From NCBI RefSeq assembly GCF_030291135.1, contig NZ_CP127409.1, positions 1,302,001 through 1,366,000 on the forward strand: a stretch of DNA of 64,000 nt, given 5' to 3'. The stretch is from Rhodanobacter thiooxydans (GTDB lineage: Bacteria; Pseudomonadota; Gammaproteobacteria; Xanthomonadales; Rhodanobacteraceae). Each line of letters starts with the position of its first letter. Position 1 is the stretch's first letter. Positions 8,790 to 18,755 of this stretch are shown one piece after another. A program made the position numbers and the translations under genes. The notes below the pieces were generated by a model. The model was not told the DNA's origin. It worked only from the letters and a program-made list of their open reading frames with translations, and made no database searches.

Positions 8790-9752
8790 TTGGACATCCT
8801 GCTCGCCAATCCCCGCGGTTTCTGTGCCGGCGTCGATCGCGCCATCGCCATCGTCGAGCGCGCGCTGGAATCCTATGGCGCGCCGATCTACGTGCGGCAC
8901 GAGGTGGTGCACAACCGCTACGTGGTCGACAAGCTGCGTGCCGATGGCGCGGTGTTCGTCGAGGAACTGCACGAAGTGCCCGACGGCGCCACCGTGATCT
9001 TCAGCGCCCACGGCGTATCGCAGGCGGTGCGCGAGGAGGCCGGGCAGCGGCATCTCAAGGTGTTCGACGCTACCTGTCCGCTGGTCACCAAGGTGCACAT
9101 GGAAGTCGCGCGGCTCGGGCGCATCGGTCGCAGCGTGGTGCTGGTCGGCCACGCCGGGCATCCGGAAGTCGAAGGCACGATGGGGCAGTGGAACCCGGGC
9201 AACACCGGTGAAATCCTGCTGGTCGAGTCGCTGGAATCGGTCGGGCAGCTTGCCCCGAAATTCCCGCACGAGCTGTCCTACGTCACCCAGACCACGCTGT
9301 CGGTGGACGACACCAAGGCGATCATCGCGGCGCTGCGCGCGAAGTTCCCCGACATCGAGGGGCCACGCAAGGACGACATCTGCTACGCCACGCAGAACCG
9401 CCAGGACGCGGTGCGCCGGCTAGCCGACGCGGTCGACCTGATGCTGGTGGTCGGCTCGGTCAACAGTTCCAACTCCAACCGCTTGCGCGAGCTGGCCCAG
9501 AAACAGGGCGTGCGCTCGTTCCTGATCGACGGCGCCGAACACATCGAGCGCAGCTGGCTCGACGGCGTGAGCCGCATCGGCCTCACTGCCGGCGCCTCGG
9601 CGCCGGAAAAGCTGGTGCGCGACGTGATCGCCCGCCTGCAGTCGTGGGGTGCCGGTGACGTGCGCGAGCTGGACGGCGAGCCGGAGAACATCACCTTCGC
9701 CTTGCCGAAGGAGCTGCGCGTGGTCGGCGGCAACGGCTCGGCCAGCCTGTAG
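8790..9752 (+). CDS. ispH: 4-hydroxy-3-methylbut-2-enyl diphosphate reductase
   Basis: Last enzyme of the MEP isoprenoid pathway; a [4Fe-4S] protein reducing HMBPP to IPP and DMAPP. 320 residues. The three cluster cysteines C12, C96 and C197 fall at exactly the E. coli numbers (contexts RGFCAG, DATCPL, DDICYA). The start is TTG at 8790, chosen because it gives the family N-terminus (M)[17 protein letters not shown] and has GAGG 6 nt upstream. It lies downstream of lspA across a REP palindrome, and a strong bidirectional terminator follows at 9820-9855. Confidence 0.97.
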   Translation: MDILLANPRGFCAGVDRAIAIVERALESYGAPIYVRHEVVHNRYVVDKLRADGAVFVEELHEVPDGATVIFSAHGVSQAVREEAGQRHLKVFDATCPLVTKVHMEVARLGRIGRSVVLVGHAGHPEVEGTMGQWNPGNTGEILLVESLESVGQLAPKFPHELSYVTQTTLSVDDTKAIIAALRAKFPDIEGPRKDDICYATQNRQDAVRRLADAVDLMLVVGSVNSSNSNRLRELAQKQGVRSFLIDGAEHIERSWLDGVSRIGLTAGASAPEKLVRDVIARLQSWGAGDVRELDGEPENITFALPKELRVVGGNGSASL

Positions 9753-9819
9753 TCCACCGGGCAACGGAACGCGGTAACCGGTGGCGATGTACAGTCGCCA
9801 CCGGCATCATCGACACGAC

Positions 9820-9855
9820 AAAAGCCCCGGAAAGCATGGCTTTCCGGGGCTTTTT
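9820..9855. terminator. Bidirectional terminator between ispH and tRNA-Thr
   Basis: An 11-bp stem GCCCCGGAAAG (9824-9834) pairs with CTTTCCGGGGC (9840-9850). It is flanked by A4 and T5, so it can end ispH transcripts rightward and tRNA-Thr transcripts leftward. Confidence 0.9.
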
Positions 9856-9869
9856 ATTGCTGCGTCAAC

Positions 9870-9945
9870 TGGTGCCGGAGATAGGAATCGAACCTACGAC
9901 CCCATCATTACGAATGACGTGCTCTACCAACTGAGCTACTCCGGC
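9870..9945 (-). tRNA. tRNA-Thr (anticodon CGT)
   Basis: A 76-nt cloverleaf including encoded CCA. Read on the minus strand it begins GCCGGAGTAGCTCAGTTGG. The anticodon arm is CGTCA-TTCGTAA-TGATG with anticodon CGT (codon ACG). The T arm contains GTTCGATTC and the acceptor stem is GCCGGAG/CTCCGGC. It has its own promoter at 9958-9986 and terminator at 9820-9855. Confidence 0.97.
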
Positions 9946-9957
9946 GGAGAACCGCGA

Positions 9958-9986
9958 ATTCTACGGGCCGCACCGCGACGGCGCAA
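9958..9986 (-). promoter_or_regulatory. Promoter of tRNA-Thr
   Basis: On the minus strand: -35 TTGCGC, 17-nt spacer, -10 TAGAAT, ending 12 nt before the tRNA 5' end. Confidence 0.65.
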
Positions 9987-10169
9987 GCGACGATGACGGC
10001 ATTTGCGACGTCGCGCAGCCGTGAGAGGATGGTGCCGGCCTTGCGTTCGACGGCCGCCGGGGGGCGGCTGCGCAAGCGTGATCGTGTCTGCTCAGGTTTT
10101 CCGTAGCACGGCCGATAACGAGATGACGGTTTGGGCCGAGCGGACATGGAGAGTCTGAATTGACTTTCT

Positions 10170-12083
10170 TTGGGGGGCGTGTTGTCCGGACTATTCCGCG
10201 GTTTGCCAGGTTTGTTCGCGTTGCTGCTGGTGGTGATGCCGTATGCGCATGCCGGGCCGGCAGCGCAAGTTCCGGTGCGCGACACGGCGGCGTTCGACCA
10301 GCTCATCCGGGAACTGGATAACGGCGATATCCCCCTCAACACCCGGGCGGCGGTCGAGCAGGCCCTGGATCGCCTGCATACCCTGTTGCCGCCCGATGAC
10401 GCGCACCGACAGCGCCAGTACGAGTACATGTACTGCTTCCTGGCGTTCGACAACGACGTCAACGCCGGCTACGCCTATGCGACTCGCGGCGTCGAGCAGG
10501 CCCGGCAGGCGGGTGACCTGGAGGCGGAAGCCAACTTCCAGATGTGCCACGGCCTCTACCAGAGCCAGGTCACCACGGAACGTGATGCCCTGCCGGCGTA
10601 TGAAGCCGGCATCCAGATTGCCCGGCACCTGGAAAACCCCCGCCTGATCGCCGATGGACTGACCTGGCGCGGCAGTGCCCAGTCGCTGCTGGGCGAGCAG
10701 GCGATGGCGCTGTTCGATTTCCTGGAGGCGCAACGCCTGTATGAAGCCGTGGGCAATACGACGGCGGCGCAATCCAACCTCATCAGCATTGCCACCATCT
10801 ACCGACGACTGGGCGAGTACGACAAGGCCGGCGACTACCTGCAGCAGTCGATGGCGTCGGCGCAGCGCAAGCAGGACAGGCAGGAGCAGATGGTGGTCGA
10901 CATGCAGCTGGGCTTCCTGGCGACCGAACGGGGTGATCCCGCGGGCGCCGTCGCTCCCCTGCAGCAGGCGCTGGCGCTGGCCCGCGAGACCGGTTCGCGG
11001 CAAAGCGTTGGCTCCGCCCTGCTGGCTTTGGCGGAGAGCAGCAATGCCCGGCAGCGTTACGCCGAGGCCCTGCAGCAGGTGGAGGGCGCCGCGGCTGAGT
11101 TTCAGGCCGTCGCGGACAAGTCCAGCGCCGGCATGCTGGCCCTGCAGTCGGCCGTGGCGCACGCGGGCCTGGGCCAGCATGAGCTGGCTGCGCGCGAGTT
11201 CGATCTTGCCGAGGCGAACGTCAGGAGCAGCCGCAACATGCGTTACCTGGCCGAGCTGTACGACCAGCGTTCCAGGAACCAGGAGGCATTGGGCAAGCCG
11301 GCGGCTGCGCTGGCCGACCTCAGGCTGAAGATGAAGGCCGATGCCGCACTGGCACGCATGGCCAAGACCCAGCTGACCACCTTGATGAGCTACCAGTTCG
11401 ATACCGAACGACGCGAGCTGGAGAACCGCAAGCTGGCTGCCGACAAGGTGCTCAGGGAACAGCAACTGGCCACGCTGGAGCGCATCCGCCGCTGGCAAAG
11501 CCTGGCCATCCTGCTTGCCGGCGTGCTGCTGTTGCTGATGCTCTGGCTGGCATGGCGGCAGTTGCGCCAGAGCCGCCGCCTGCACCAGCTGGCACTCACC
11601 GACCCGCTGACCGGCATCTCCAATCGCCGCCATATCGAAGACATGCTGCACGCGGCCGTCGATGTGGCCCGTCGTACCCAAAGCGAGCTGGCCGTGATCA
11701 TGCTCGATATCGACCACTTCAAGCACGTCAACGACAGCCATGGCCACCCGGCCGGCGACCAGGCGCTGGAACAGCTCGTGCATGTCTGCCTGGATGCGCT
11801 GCGCCAGCACGACCGACTCGGCCGGATGGGCGGCGAGGAGTTCCTGGTGGTGTTGCCGGACACCGATCTCGAAGGCGGCCTGCAGGTGGCCGAGCGCCTG
11901 CGTGCCTGCGTGGCCGCCGCGCGGCCGGTGGTCGCCGGCGTCGAACTGCAGCTCTCGATCAGCCTCGGCGTGGCCCAGCTGCGGCCCACCGAGACGGGAG
12001 CGGCCTCCCTGGTGCGGCGCGCCGACGCGGCGCTGTACCACGCCAAGGACAACGGCAGGAACCGGATCGAGGCGGCTCTCTAG
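10170..12083 (+). CDS. Membrane TPR-GGDEF diguanylate cyclase
   Basis: Makes cyclic di-GMP from two GTP. About 637 residues from the TTG at 10170; GTG 10179 or TTG 10182 (4 nt after a G6 run) are equally plausible starts. A signal peptide (LLVVMPYAHA) is followed by about 400 residues of TPR-like helical repeats that should be periplasmic. One transmembrane helix spans about 441-462. The C-terminal GGDEF domain has GGEEF at 554-558 and the inhibitory I-site RQHD exactly five residues before it, so the enzyme is expected to be active and product-inhibited. The periplasmic TPR sensor suggests a protein or envelope signal, which is inference. It is a single gene between tRNA-Thr and the pilus operon; c-di-GMP often controls pilus function. 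Confidence 0.9.
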   Translation: MGGVLSGLFRGLPGLFALLLVVMPYAHAGPAAQVPVRDTAAFDQLIRELDNGDIPLNTRAAVEQALDRLHTLLPPDDAHRQRQYEYMYCFLAFDNDVNAGYAYATRGVEQARQAGDLEAEANFQMCHGLYQSQVTTERDALPAYEAGIQIARHLENPRLIADGLTWRGSAQSLLGEQAMALFDFLEAQRLYEAVGNTTAAQSNLISIATIYRRLGEYDKAGDYLQQSMASAQRKQDRQEQMVVDMQLGFLATERGDPAGAVAPLQQALALARETGSRQSVGSALLALAESSNARQRYAEALQQVEGAAAEFQAVADKSSAGMLALQSAVAHAGLGQHELAAREFDLAEANVRSSRNMRYLAELYDQRSRNQEALGKPAAALADLRLKMKADAALARMAKTQLTTLMSYQFDTERRELENRKLAADKVLREQQLATLERIRRWQSLAILLAGVLLLLMLWLAWRQLRQSRRLHQLALTDPLTGISNRRHIEDMLHAAVDVARRTQSELAVIMLDIDHFKHVNDSHGHPAGDQALEQLVHVCLDALRQHDRLGRMGGEEFLVVLPDTDLEGGLQVAERLRACVAAARPVVAGVELQLSISLGVAQLRPTETGAASLVRRADAALYHAKDNGRNRIEAAL

Positions 12084-12261
12084 CGAACCGGTAATCGCCG
12101 CGGCGCAGCCGCGTGCACGTGGCTGCCGGCGCGTGACCCCGATCACCTTTCTGTTGCCGTCCCCCGCCGCTCGTCGGGCAATTTCTACCGCCCGTCGGCT
12201 GGGGGCTGGCCGGGGCGTGGCGGATGGGTACCCTGCCGGCAGGGGCATCAGGGAGAATTCC

Positions 12262-12885
12262 ATGCAAGTCTTGTCGCATCAGCGAGGCGTCTCGTTGATC
12301 CGGGTGCGCGCGCCGGGAAAAGTCGGCGGCCGTTCGTGGGTGGCTGGGACGGTTCTGCGGCGCGAGTGCGGCTTCACCTTGGTCGAGCTGCTGATCACCA
12401 TGGCCGTGGCTGTGGTGCTGATCGTGATCGCGGTGCCGAGCTTCAAGAGCATCACGCTTTCCAGCAAGCTCACCACCACCGCCAATGACATCGTCAATGC
12501 GCTCAACGTCGCGCGGATGGAGGCGGTCAGGCGCAATGCGAACACCCAGCTGTGCAGCGACTCGGCCAGCGTCAATACCGCCGATGTACTGGGTGCGCAG
12601 TGTGGCACCGAGGTCGGTGCGGTCTACGCCATGGCCGGCGCCAATCCCTCTCCGGTGCTGGCCGGCACGACCGGCATCGCCGGGGCCGTGCAGCTGTCCG
12701 GCAACCTGAAGGCGATCCGCTTCGGTGGGCAGGGATTGGGGCAGGCCACCGGCACCACGAGCCCCTTCAGCGGCACGGTGGCCGATATCTGCACCAGCCA
12801 GATGAGCAGCGACAACCATCGCGTGATCACGATGACGGCCGGCTCGATCCTGGTGACCACCACCAGCTCGGGAGCCTGCCCATGA
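12262..12885 (+). CDS. fimT: Type IV pilus minor pilin, FimT/GspH family
   Basis: Minor pilin thought to help start type IV pilus assembly. 207 residues from ATG 12262, with GGGAG 6 nt upstream. The type III prepilin signal C-G37^FTLVELL is cleaved after G37 and mature E5 is present; the hydrophobic N-helix and GspH-like C-domain follow. The leader of 37 residues is much longer than the usual 6-15, so translation may begin further downstream. The leader itself contains RGVSLI at 8-13, which looks like a second, degenerate prepilin site. First gene of fimT-pilV-pilW-pilX-pilY1-pilE; its stop overlaps the pilV ATG (ATGA). Confidence 0.88.
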   Translation: MQVLSHQRGVSLIRVRAPGKVGGRSWVAGTVLRRECGFTLVELLITMAVAVVLIVIAVPSFKSITLSSKLTTTANDIVNALNVARMEAVRRNANTQLCSDSASVNTADVLGAQCGTEVGAVYAMAGANPSPVLAGTTGIAGAVQLSGNLKAIRFGGQGLGQATGTTSPFSGTVADICTSQMSSDNHRVITMTAGSILVTTTSSGACP

Positions 12886-13412
12886 CCAACCATCCCGTTC
12901 CGGCCATGTCAGCGGTGCGCGCATGCCCGGCTGCGTGGCGGGCCGGCCATCGGTACAGCCAGTCCGGCGTCGGCCTGATCGAGGTGCTGGTGGCCGTGCT
13001 GGTGCTGTCCGTCGCCTTCCTCGGCATCGCCGCGCTGCAGGCCATGTCGCTCTCCACCAACAACAGCGCGATGGCGCGCAGCATGGCCACGATTGCCAGC
13101 TACTCGATCCTGGATGCCATGCGCGCAGACATCGGCAGCGCCAGGAACGGGGATTACAACAGCACGGTCACGGCCAGTGCGTGCCCGGCGGGAACGAGCG
13201 GGAGCCTGGCCAGTGCGCAGATCTACCAGTGGTGCACCAGCCAGCTCGGCAACAGAAGCCTGGGCGCGGTCGCCAGCACCACCGGCAACATCGCCTGTAC
13301 GGCCGTCGGCACGGCCAGTGCCGATTGCACCATCACCATCACGTTCGATGACAGCCGCGCGGGCGTGGGTGGCACTAGCAATCAGCAAGTCGTCACCAGG
13401 GCGATGCTATGA
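12882..13412 (+). CDS. pilV: Type IV pilus minor pilin PilV
   Basis: Minor pilin of the tip/priming complex. 176 residues. Prepilin peptidase site SG29^VGLIEVLVA with E5 (E34), then a hydrophobic helix with LGIAALQA, typical of PilV. It overlaps fimT by 4 nt at its start and pilW by 4 nt at its end (ATGA twice), implying coupled translation. Four C-terminal Cys residues may form disulfides. In P. aeruginosa the orthologue acts with PilW, PilX and PilY1 to prime pili and sense surfaces; that role is inferred here from gene order. Confidence 0.9.
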   Translation: MTNHPVPAMSAVRACPAAWRAGHRYSQSGVGLIEVLVAVLVLSVAFLGIAALQAMSLSTNNSAMARSMATIASYSILDAMRADIGSARNGDYNSTVTASACPAGTSGSLASAQIYQWCTSQLGNRSLGAVASTTGNIACTAVGTASADCTITITFDDSRAGVGGTSNQQVVTRAML

Positions 13413-14467
13413 GCGGCCATTCCACGATCCACCGTGACAGGGGCAGCCGCATGCCTCGCCTGGTGAAGCCGCCGGCCGGCTTCACCCTGATCGAGCTGAT
13501 GGTCGCGATGCTGCTGGGCCTGATCGTCGTGGGTGGCGTGATCAGCGTGTTCCTGGCCAACCAGCGCACCTACCGCACCAACCAGGCGCTCGGCGACGTG
13601 CAGGGCAGTTCGCGCATCGCGTTCGAGCTGATGGCGCGCGACATCCGCAATGCCGGGCTCAACCCGTGCAACAACGGCGACCGCATGGCCAACGTGCTCA
13701 ACAACAGCGCTACCGACTGGTGGGCCAACTGGGCCAACGCCGTGCACGGCTACAGCGGCAACCAGGGCGATCCGGCAAGCGGAAGCGTGTTCGGCACCGC
13801 CGTGGGTCAACGGGTTGCCGGTACCGATTCGGTGCAGGTTCTCGGCGCCATCGACTCGGGCCTGAGCGTGGCCGAAGACAAGGAGCCGGCGGCGAACTTC
13901 AAGCTCAACGACAAGACCAGCGACCTGCAGTCCGGCGACATCGTCATCGTGTGCGATCCCGACCACGCGGTAATGGTGCAGATCAGCAACTACAACAACA
14001 GCACCGTCACCTTCGTGCACAACACCGGCAACACGGTCAACCCGGGCAACTGCTCGAAGGGCCTGGGCTACCCCAGCGATTGCAGCAGCACCAACGGCAA
14101 CCTCTACCAGTTCGGCAACAACTCGCAGATCGCCAAGCTGGGCGCCGCCGACTGGTACATCGGCAACAACCCGGTCAAGGGGCGCTCCCTGTACCGGGTC
14201 GCGCTGGCGGCACCCGACGCCAAGGAAAACCTGTTCCTCGGCACGCCGCAGGAAATGGTGCGGGACGTCACCGGCATGGTCATCAACTATCACGCGAAGG
14301 GCGGTGCCTCGTTCGTGACCGCCAGTGCGATCGCCAACTGGGCCGTGGTCGATGCCGTGCAGGTCACCCTCACGCTGCAGAGCGCCGACCAGCGCGCCGG
14401 TACCGACACCAAACCGCTGGTGCGCACCTTCACCGCCACCACCACCGTGCGCAACCGGGTGAACTGA
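13409..14467 (+). CDS. pilW: Type IV pilus minor pilin PilW
   Basis: Minor pilin, 352 residues. Prepilin site AG24^FTLIELMVA with E5, then the conserved QRTYRTNQALGDVQ and ARDIRNAG segments of PilW. ATG 13409 overlaps the pilV stop. An internal ATG at 13451 would give a more typical 9-residue leader, so the true start is uncertain. The large C-domain is typical of PilW, which in the P. aeruginosa system needs PilX and PilY1 for assembly. Confidence 0.9.
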   Translation: MSGHSTIHRDRGSRMPRLVKPPAGFTLIELMVAMLLGLIVVGGVISVFLANQRTYRTNQALGDVQGSSRIAFELMARDIRNAGLNPCNNGDRMANVLNNSATDWWANWANAVHGYSGNQGDPASGSVFGTAVGQRVAGTDSVQVLGAIDSGLSVAEDKEPAANFKLNDKTSDLQSGDIVIVCDPDHAVMVQISNYNNSTVTFVHNTGNTVNPGNCSKGLGYPSDCSSTNGNLYQFGNNSQIAKLGAADWYIGNNPVKGRSLYRVALAAPDAKENLFLGTPQEMVRDVTGMVINYHAKGGASFVTASAIANWAVVDAVQVTLTLQSADQRAGTDTKPLVRTFTATTTVRNRVN

Positions 14468-14468
14468 C

Positions 14469-15095
14469 ATGAAGCGTGCTCTTGCGTTCCCGTCCATGTC
14501 CACGACGCAGCGGTGCTGCCGAGGCGGCTTTTCACGGCCACACCCTGCCGACCAGCGTGGCGTGGCACTGGTGGTGGCGCTGATCCTGCTGGTGGTGATC
14601 ACCCTGGTCGGGCTGGCCGCCATGCGCGGCACCATCATGCAGCAGAAGATGGCGAGCAACCTGTACGACCGGCAGGTCGCCTTCCAGAACGCCGAGGCGG
14701 CCATGCGTGCGGCCGCCGCCCTGATTCCCACCAGCCCCGGCGTGATCGCGCGCAACTGCCAGGTGGCCAGCGTGGTGTGCCTGGCCAATCCGTTCACCGA
14801 TCCCGGCTTCCCGACCGGCAAGATCCAGACGGTGGCCACCGGCACCACGGCGGGGCAGTTCACGGTCGGCAGCGTCGCTGCCGGCCAGCCGCAGTACGTG
14901 GTGGAGAACATGGGCAACTGGGTCGACACCACCTCCAGCACCGGTTTCAACCAGAGCGCCAACTCGCAGAACTACGGCGCGCAGGGGACATCCACCACGG
15001 CGGTGTACTACCGCGTCACCGCGCGCAGCGGCGACCCCGCCGTGGTCGGCGACCGTGCCGTGGTGATGCTGCAGGCGATGATCAAGCAGCGCTGA
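14469..15095 (+). CDS. pilX: Type IV pilus minor pilin PilX
   Basis: 208 residues. PilX N-terminal domain: QRG31^VALVVALILLVVITLVGLA followed by MQQKMASNLYDRQVAFQNAE, the family signature. The mature N-terminus lacks Glu at position 5, as expected for a PilX-type tip pilin. It starts 1 nt after the pilW stop. Cys pair near the middle. PilX links PilY1 to the minor pilin complex in characterised systems. Confidence 0.88.
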   Translation: MKRALAFPSMSTTQRCCRGGFSRPHPADQRGVALVVALILLVVITLVGLAAMRGTIMQQKMASNLYDRQVAFQNAEAAMRAAAALIPTSPGVIARNCQVASVVCLANPFTDPGFPTGKIQTVATGTTAGQFTVGSVAAGQPQYVVENMGNWVDTTSSTGFNQSANSQNYGAQGTSTTAVYYRVTARSGDPAVVGDRAVVMLQAMIKQR

Positions 15096-15167
15096 TCGGC
15101 AAGGCACCGGCAAACAGACAGAGCGCATGGGCCGTCCCATGCCGCACCATCCAGGAGCGGAATCGCC

Positions 15168-18100
15168 ATGAACATCACCTCCCGTCCGCATCGCAGGTCC
15201 GGCCGTTCCCTTGGCCGCGTACTGTCGGCCGGCCTGTCCGTGTGGATGCTGGGCGTCGCCTGCTCACCCGCGCTGGCCACGGTCCCCGTCGACCAGGCGC
15301 CACTGATCATCCAGAAGCCGCTACCGCCGAACGTCGTGCTGATGCTGGACGATTCGGGGTCGATGGGTAATGACTACATGCCGGATGATCTGAGCGATAC
15401 GAGCCTTGGCGGCTATCGCAATTCAGGCATCAACGGCGTGTATTACAACCCGGCCGTGGTCTATGCCCCACCGCCCAGGGCCGATGGCACGTCGTATCCA
15501 GACTCGCCGAGTATCACCGGTGCCTACAAGGACGGCTTTCGCGATACCAGCACGATCGATGTGACCCAGTTCAAGGGCAGCTTCAATTACTACACGAGGT
15601 TCCTGGTTGCCAGCGCCGGCACCTATATCTACAAGTACTTTTTCACCTACACCACGGGCAGCAGCAACACGCCGCACTACGTCGGACAGAGCGGCGACTG
15701 CGCGTCGTTGCCCTCGGCGAGCCAGGCTGTCTGCGATGACAGCAGTGCCACGCAGCAGAATGTCGCCAACTGGTTCTCGTATTACCGCACGCGCATGCTG
15801 ATGGCCAAAAGCGGCGTAATGAGCGCGTTTTCCGCAGTGGAGTCGAGTTTTCGCGTGGGCTTTGGGTCCATCGGCGGCAGCAATGCGGGCAAGAGTTCCC
15901 TGGGGGACGATTACTATGCCTTCACCACTACTGCGCATGGGGATACGTACCAAACGGGTATCGCGCTGGTAAAGCCATTTGGCGATGGCACCAGCGGCAC
16001 GCAAAAAAGCAGGCTGTGGAGCTGGCTGGCGGATACGAAGCCCACGAGCTGGACGCCGCTGCGGGGTGCACTGGACGCCGTGGGAAAATACTACGGCACC
16101 CAGCAACCCTGGCTGACCTTGGCTGGCGAGTCCGGATACGTCAGCGGCACCAACACCGAGCTCGCCTGCCGGCAGTCGTACAGCATCCTGACCACCGACG
16201 GTTTCTGGAATGGCAGTACGCCCGGCAATATCGGCAATGTGGACAACACCGCGGCGACGCTGAGCGGCAGCAATAACCAGACCTATACCTACACGCCGGC
16301 TGCGCCGTATTCGGACAGCACCTCGGACACGCTGGCCGACGTGGCAATGAAATACTGGGTGACCGACTTGCGCGGCAGCACGCCCAACGAGGTGCCGACC
16401 AGCACGGAAGATCCGGCCTTCTGGCAGCACATGACCACGTTCACCTTGGGCATGGGATTTGCGCCCACCGGCATAAAGCCAACGGGTACGACGGTGGACC
16501 AGATTTTCAAGTGGGCCAATGGCGGTGCGCCGATTGCCAATTTCAGCTGGCCGACGCCCAGTTCCGACAGCCAGAACAACATCGCCGACCTGGCCCATGC
16601 TGCCGTTGACGGCCACGGCGGTTTCTATTCCGCCACCAGCCCCGAGGCATTTGCCAGCGGCCTGAAGGATGCGCTGAAGCGTGCCTCCGAACGTGTCGGT
16701 ACCGGCGCCAGCCTGGCGGCCAACTCGACCCAGTTGAAAACCGGCACGGTGGCGTACCAGGCCAACTACTACACCGCCAAGTGGAAGGGCGACCTGAAGG
16801 CACTGGCGGTGGACCCCAACACCGGGGCGATCGCCGCCACACCGACCTGGACTGCAGCCGGCTCGCTGCCGGCGGCAGCCAACCGGAACATCTGGACCTA
16901 CAACCCCGCGGCAACCGGAAAGACCTCCCCGTACGTGGTATTCCAGAACAGTGCCGGCAGCGTGCCGCCGGCGTTGTCCACCGCGCAACTCAGTGCACTG
17001 GGCAGTACCGCGGCCACCCAGGCGAGCATGGTCAACTACCTGCGCGGCGATGCCACGCTGGAACAGAAAAATGCCGGTGGCACCTACCGCAACCGCGACA
17101 CGCCGCTGGGCGACATCGTCGATTCGCAGCCGGTCTACGTAGGGGCGCCCGACCCGAACCTGTTCGCCAACCAGACGTTCACGGGTTCATCGACGTACCT
17201 GGCTTTCGCCAGCGGCACGACCGACAACCAGGGCAATTTCACGCCCAGCACCGCCGCCTCGCGCGCCGGGCTGATCTACGTCGCCGCCAACGACGGCATG
17301 CTGCACGGCTTCGACGCCACCACCGGCACGGAGAAGTTCGCCTTCATCCCGGGCGCCGTACTCACCGCCGGCAGTGCCGGCGGGCTGGTCGGCCTCAGCC
17401 AGTTGTCCAGCCCCGACTACGGCACCACGAGCAGCGCGCCGCACCAGTATTTCAACGACGGCGAACTGACCGTGGCGGATGTCTACCTGGGCAGTGCATG
17501 GAAGACCGTGCTGGTGGGCACCACCGGCCGCGGCCTGGCCAGGGCGGTCTATGCATTCGACATCACCGACCCGACCAAGATTGCGTTCCTGTGGGAGCGT
17601 TCCGCTGCTGATGGCAAGACCAACAGCAACTACATCGGCCAGATGTCCGGCAAGCCGGTGGTTGCACAAACGGCGGACAGCACCTGGTCGGTGTTGATCG
17701 GCAACGGCTACAACAGCACGGCCGGCGTGTCGGCCCTGCTGCAGTTCGATCTCGCCACGGGTGCGCTCAACGTGCACGCGACCACCGACACCACCACCGA
17801 CAACGGTCTTGCAGCTCCGGGTGTGTGGATGGATCCGGCGGGTACCGGCGTCAGCACGGTGGCCTATGCCGGCGACCTTCACGGCAATGTGTGGTCGTTC
17901 ACGCTCAACACCGGAAGCAGCACGAGCACCAGTACGCCGGGCAGCACCGGCAGCCTGCTGTTCGTGGCCAGGGACAGTTCCAGCAACCTGCAGCCGATCA
18001 CCGGCGGCATGCTGGTAGGCAGGGATCCGGCAAGCGGCAACACCTGGGTGTTCTTCGGCACCGGCCAGTATCTGAGTACAAGCGACCTCACCAATGCGGC

Positions 18101-18743
18101 CATCCAGAGCTGGTACGGCCTGATCGTGCGGACCACCAACGCCACCAACAGCCCCGCGATCACCTCCAGCATGACCCGCACCAACGACCTCGTGCAGCGC
18201 GCCGTCGTGGCGGAGACCGCCGGCAACCCCGGCGCAACGCCGCCGGTATTGCCGGCGCGAGCGGTGACGCCCATGCCGACCTCGTCCGACATGACCGGCA
18301 AGTCGGGCTGGTACATGGACCTGCTGTCGCCGACCGGGGCGGGCGGCGCCAACGTTGCCCAGGGCGAGCGGATGGTGACCTCCAACCAGTTCCAGGGCAA
18401 CCTGCTGCTCGGCACCACGCGGATTCCGCAGGCCACCGACATATGCAATCCGTCCGGCAGCGGCTGGATCATGGCAATCAACCCGTTCACCGGCACCAAT
18501 CCATCCGGCAACTTCTTCGACGTCAACGGCGACGGCCTGGTGAATGCGTCGGACACGGTTGCCGTTGGCGACAAGAGCTACCCGGCAGCCGGCATCGGCT
18601 TCAGCTCGCTGCCCAACAATCCGATCTTCGTCGGCGGCAGCATGCTGGTCAGTTTCGACAACGGCTCGAACAGCAGCATCACCACTTCGGGTTCGACCGG
18701 CAGCATCCAGCGGGTGTCGTGGCGCGAACTGATCAACAAGTAA
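15168..18743 (+). CDS. pilY1: Type IV pilus tip adhesin PilY1
   Basis: Large secreted adhesin and regulator at the pilus tip, 1191 residues. A signal peptide ends near residue 37 (CSPALA). A von Willebrand A-like region opens with the MIDAS-type DDSGSM at 61-66. The C-terminal half is the PilY1 beta-propeller (for example GLIYVAANDGMLHGFDA). A calcium-loop motif, DVNGDGLVNASD, lies at 1118-1129 near the C-terminus; in P. aeruginosa PilY1 calcium binding governs pilus retraction. The loop here is later in the protein and may be a separate site. It lies in the minor pilin operon between pilX and pilE. Confidence 0.93.
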   Translation: MNITSRPHRRSGRSLGRVLSAGLSVWMLGVACSPALATVPVDQAPLIIQKPLPPNVVLMLDDSGSMGNDYMPDDLSDTSLGGYRNSGINGVYYNPAVVYAPPPRADGTSYPDSPSITGAYKDGFRDTSTIDVTQFKGSFNYYTRFLVASAGTYIYKYFFTYTTGSSNTPHYVGQSGDCASLPSASQAVCDDSSATQQNVANWFSYYRTRMLMAKSGVMSAFSAVESSFRVGFGSIGGSNAGKSSLGDDYYAFTTTAHGDTYQTGIALVKPFGDGTSGTQKSRLWSWLADTKPTSWTPLRGALDAVGKYYGTQQPWLTLAGESGYVSGTNTELACRQSYSILTTDGFWNGSTPGNIGNVDNTAATLSGSNNQTYTYTPAAPYSDSTSDTLADVAMKYWVTDLRGSTPNEVPTSTEDPAFWQHMTTFTLGMGFAPTGIKPTGTTVDQIFKWANGGAPIANFSWPTPSSDSQNNIADLAHAAVDGHGGFYSATSPEAFASGLKDALKRASERVGTGASLAANSTQLKTGTVAYQANYYTAKWKGDLKALAVDPNTGAIAATPTWTAAGSLPAAANRNIWTYNPAATGKTSPYVVFQNSAGSVPPALSTAQLSALGSTAATQASMVNYLRGDATLEQKNAGGTYRNRDTPLGDIVDSQPVYVGAPDPNLFANQTFTGSSTYLAFASGTTDNQGNFTPSTAASRAGLIYVAANDGMLHGFDATTGTEKFAFIPGAVLTAGSAGGLVGLSQLSSPDYGTTSSAPHQYFNDGELTVADVYLGSAWKTVLVGTTGRGLARAVYAFDITDPTKIAFLWERSAADGKTNSNYIGQMSGKPVVAQTADSTWSVLIGNGYNSTAGVSALLQFDLATGALNVHATTDTTTDNGLAAPGVWMDPAGTGVSTVAYAGDLHGNVWSFTLNTGSSTSTSTPGSTGSLLFVARDSSSNLQPITGGMLVGRDPASGNTWVFFGTGQYLSTSDLTNAAIQSWYGLIVRTTNATNSPAITSSMTRTNDLVQRAVVAETAGNPGATPPVLPARAVTPMPTSSDMTGKSGWYMDLLSPTGAGGANVAQGERMVTSNQFQGNLLLGTTRIPQATDICNPSGSGWIMAINPFTGTNPSGNFFDVNGDGLVNASDTVAVGDKSYPAAGIGFSSLPNNPIFVGGSMLVSFDNGSNSSITTSGSTGSIQRVSWRELINK

Positions 18744-18755
18744 AGGAATGGAGCG

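Noticed and set aside
9781..9996. A short plus-strand frame across tRNA-Thr (contains GDRNRTYDPIITNDVLYQLS)
   Set aside because: It is simply the reverse complement of a tRNA gene, a well-known false protein.
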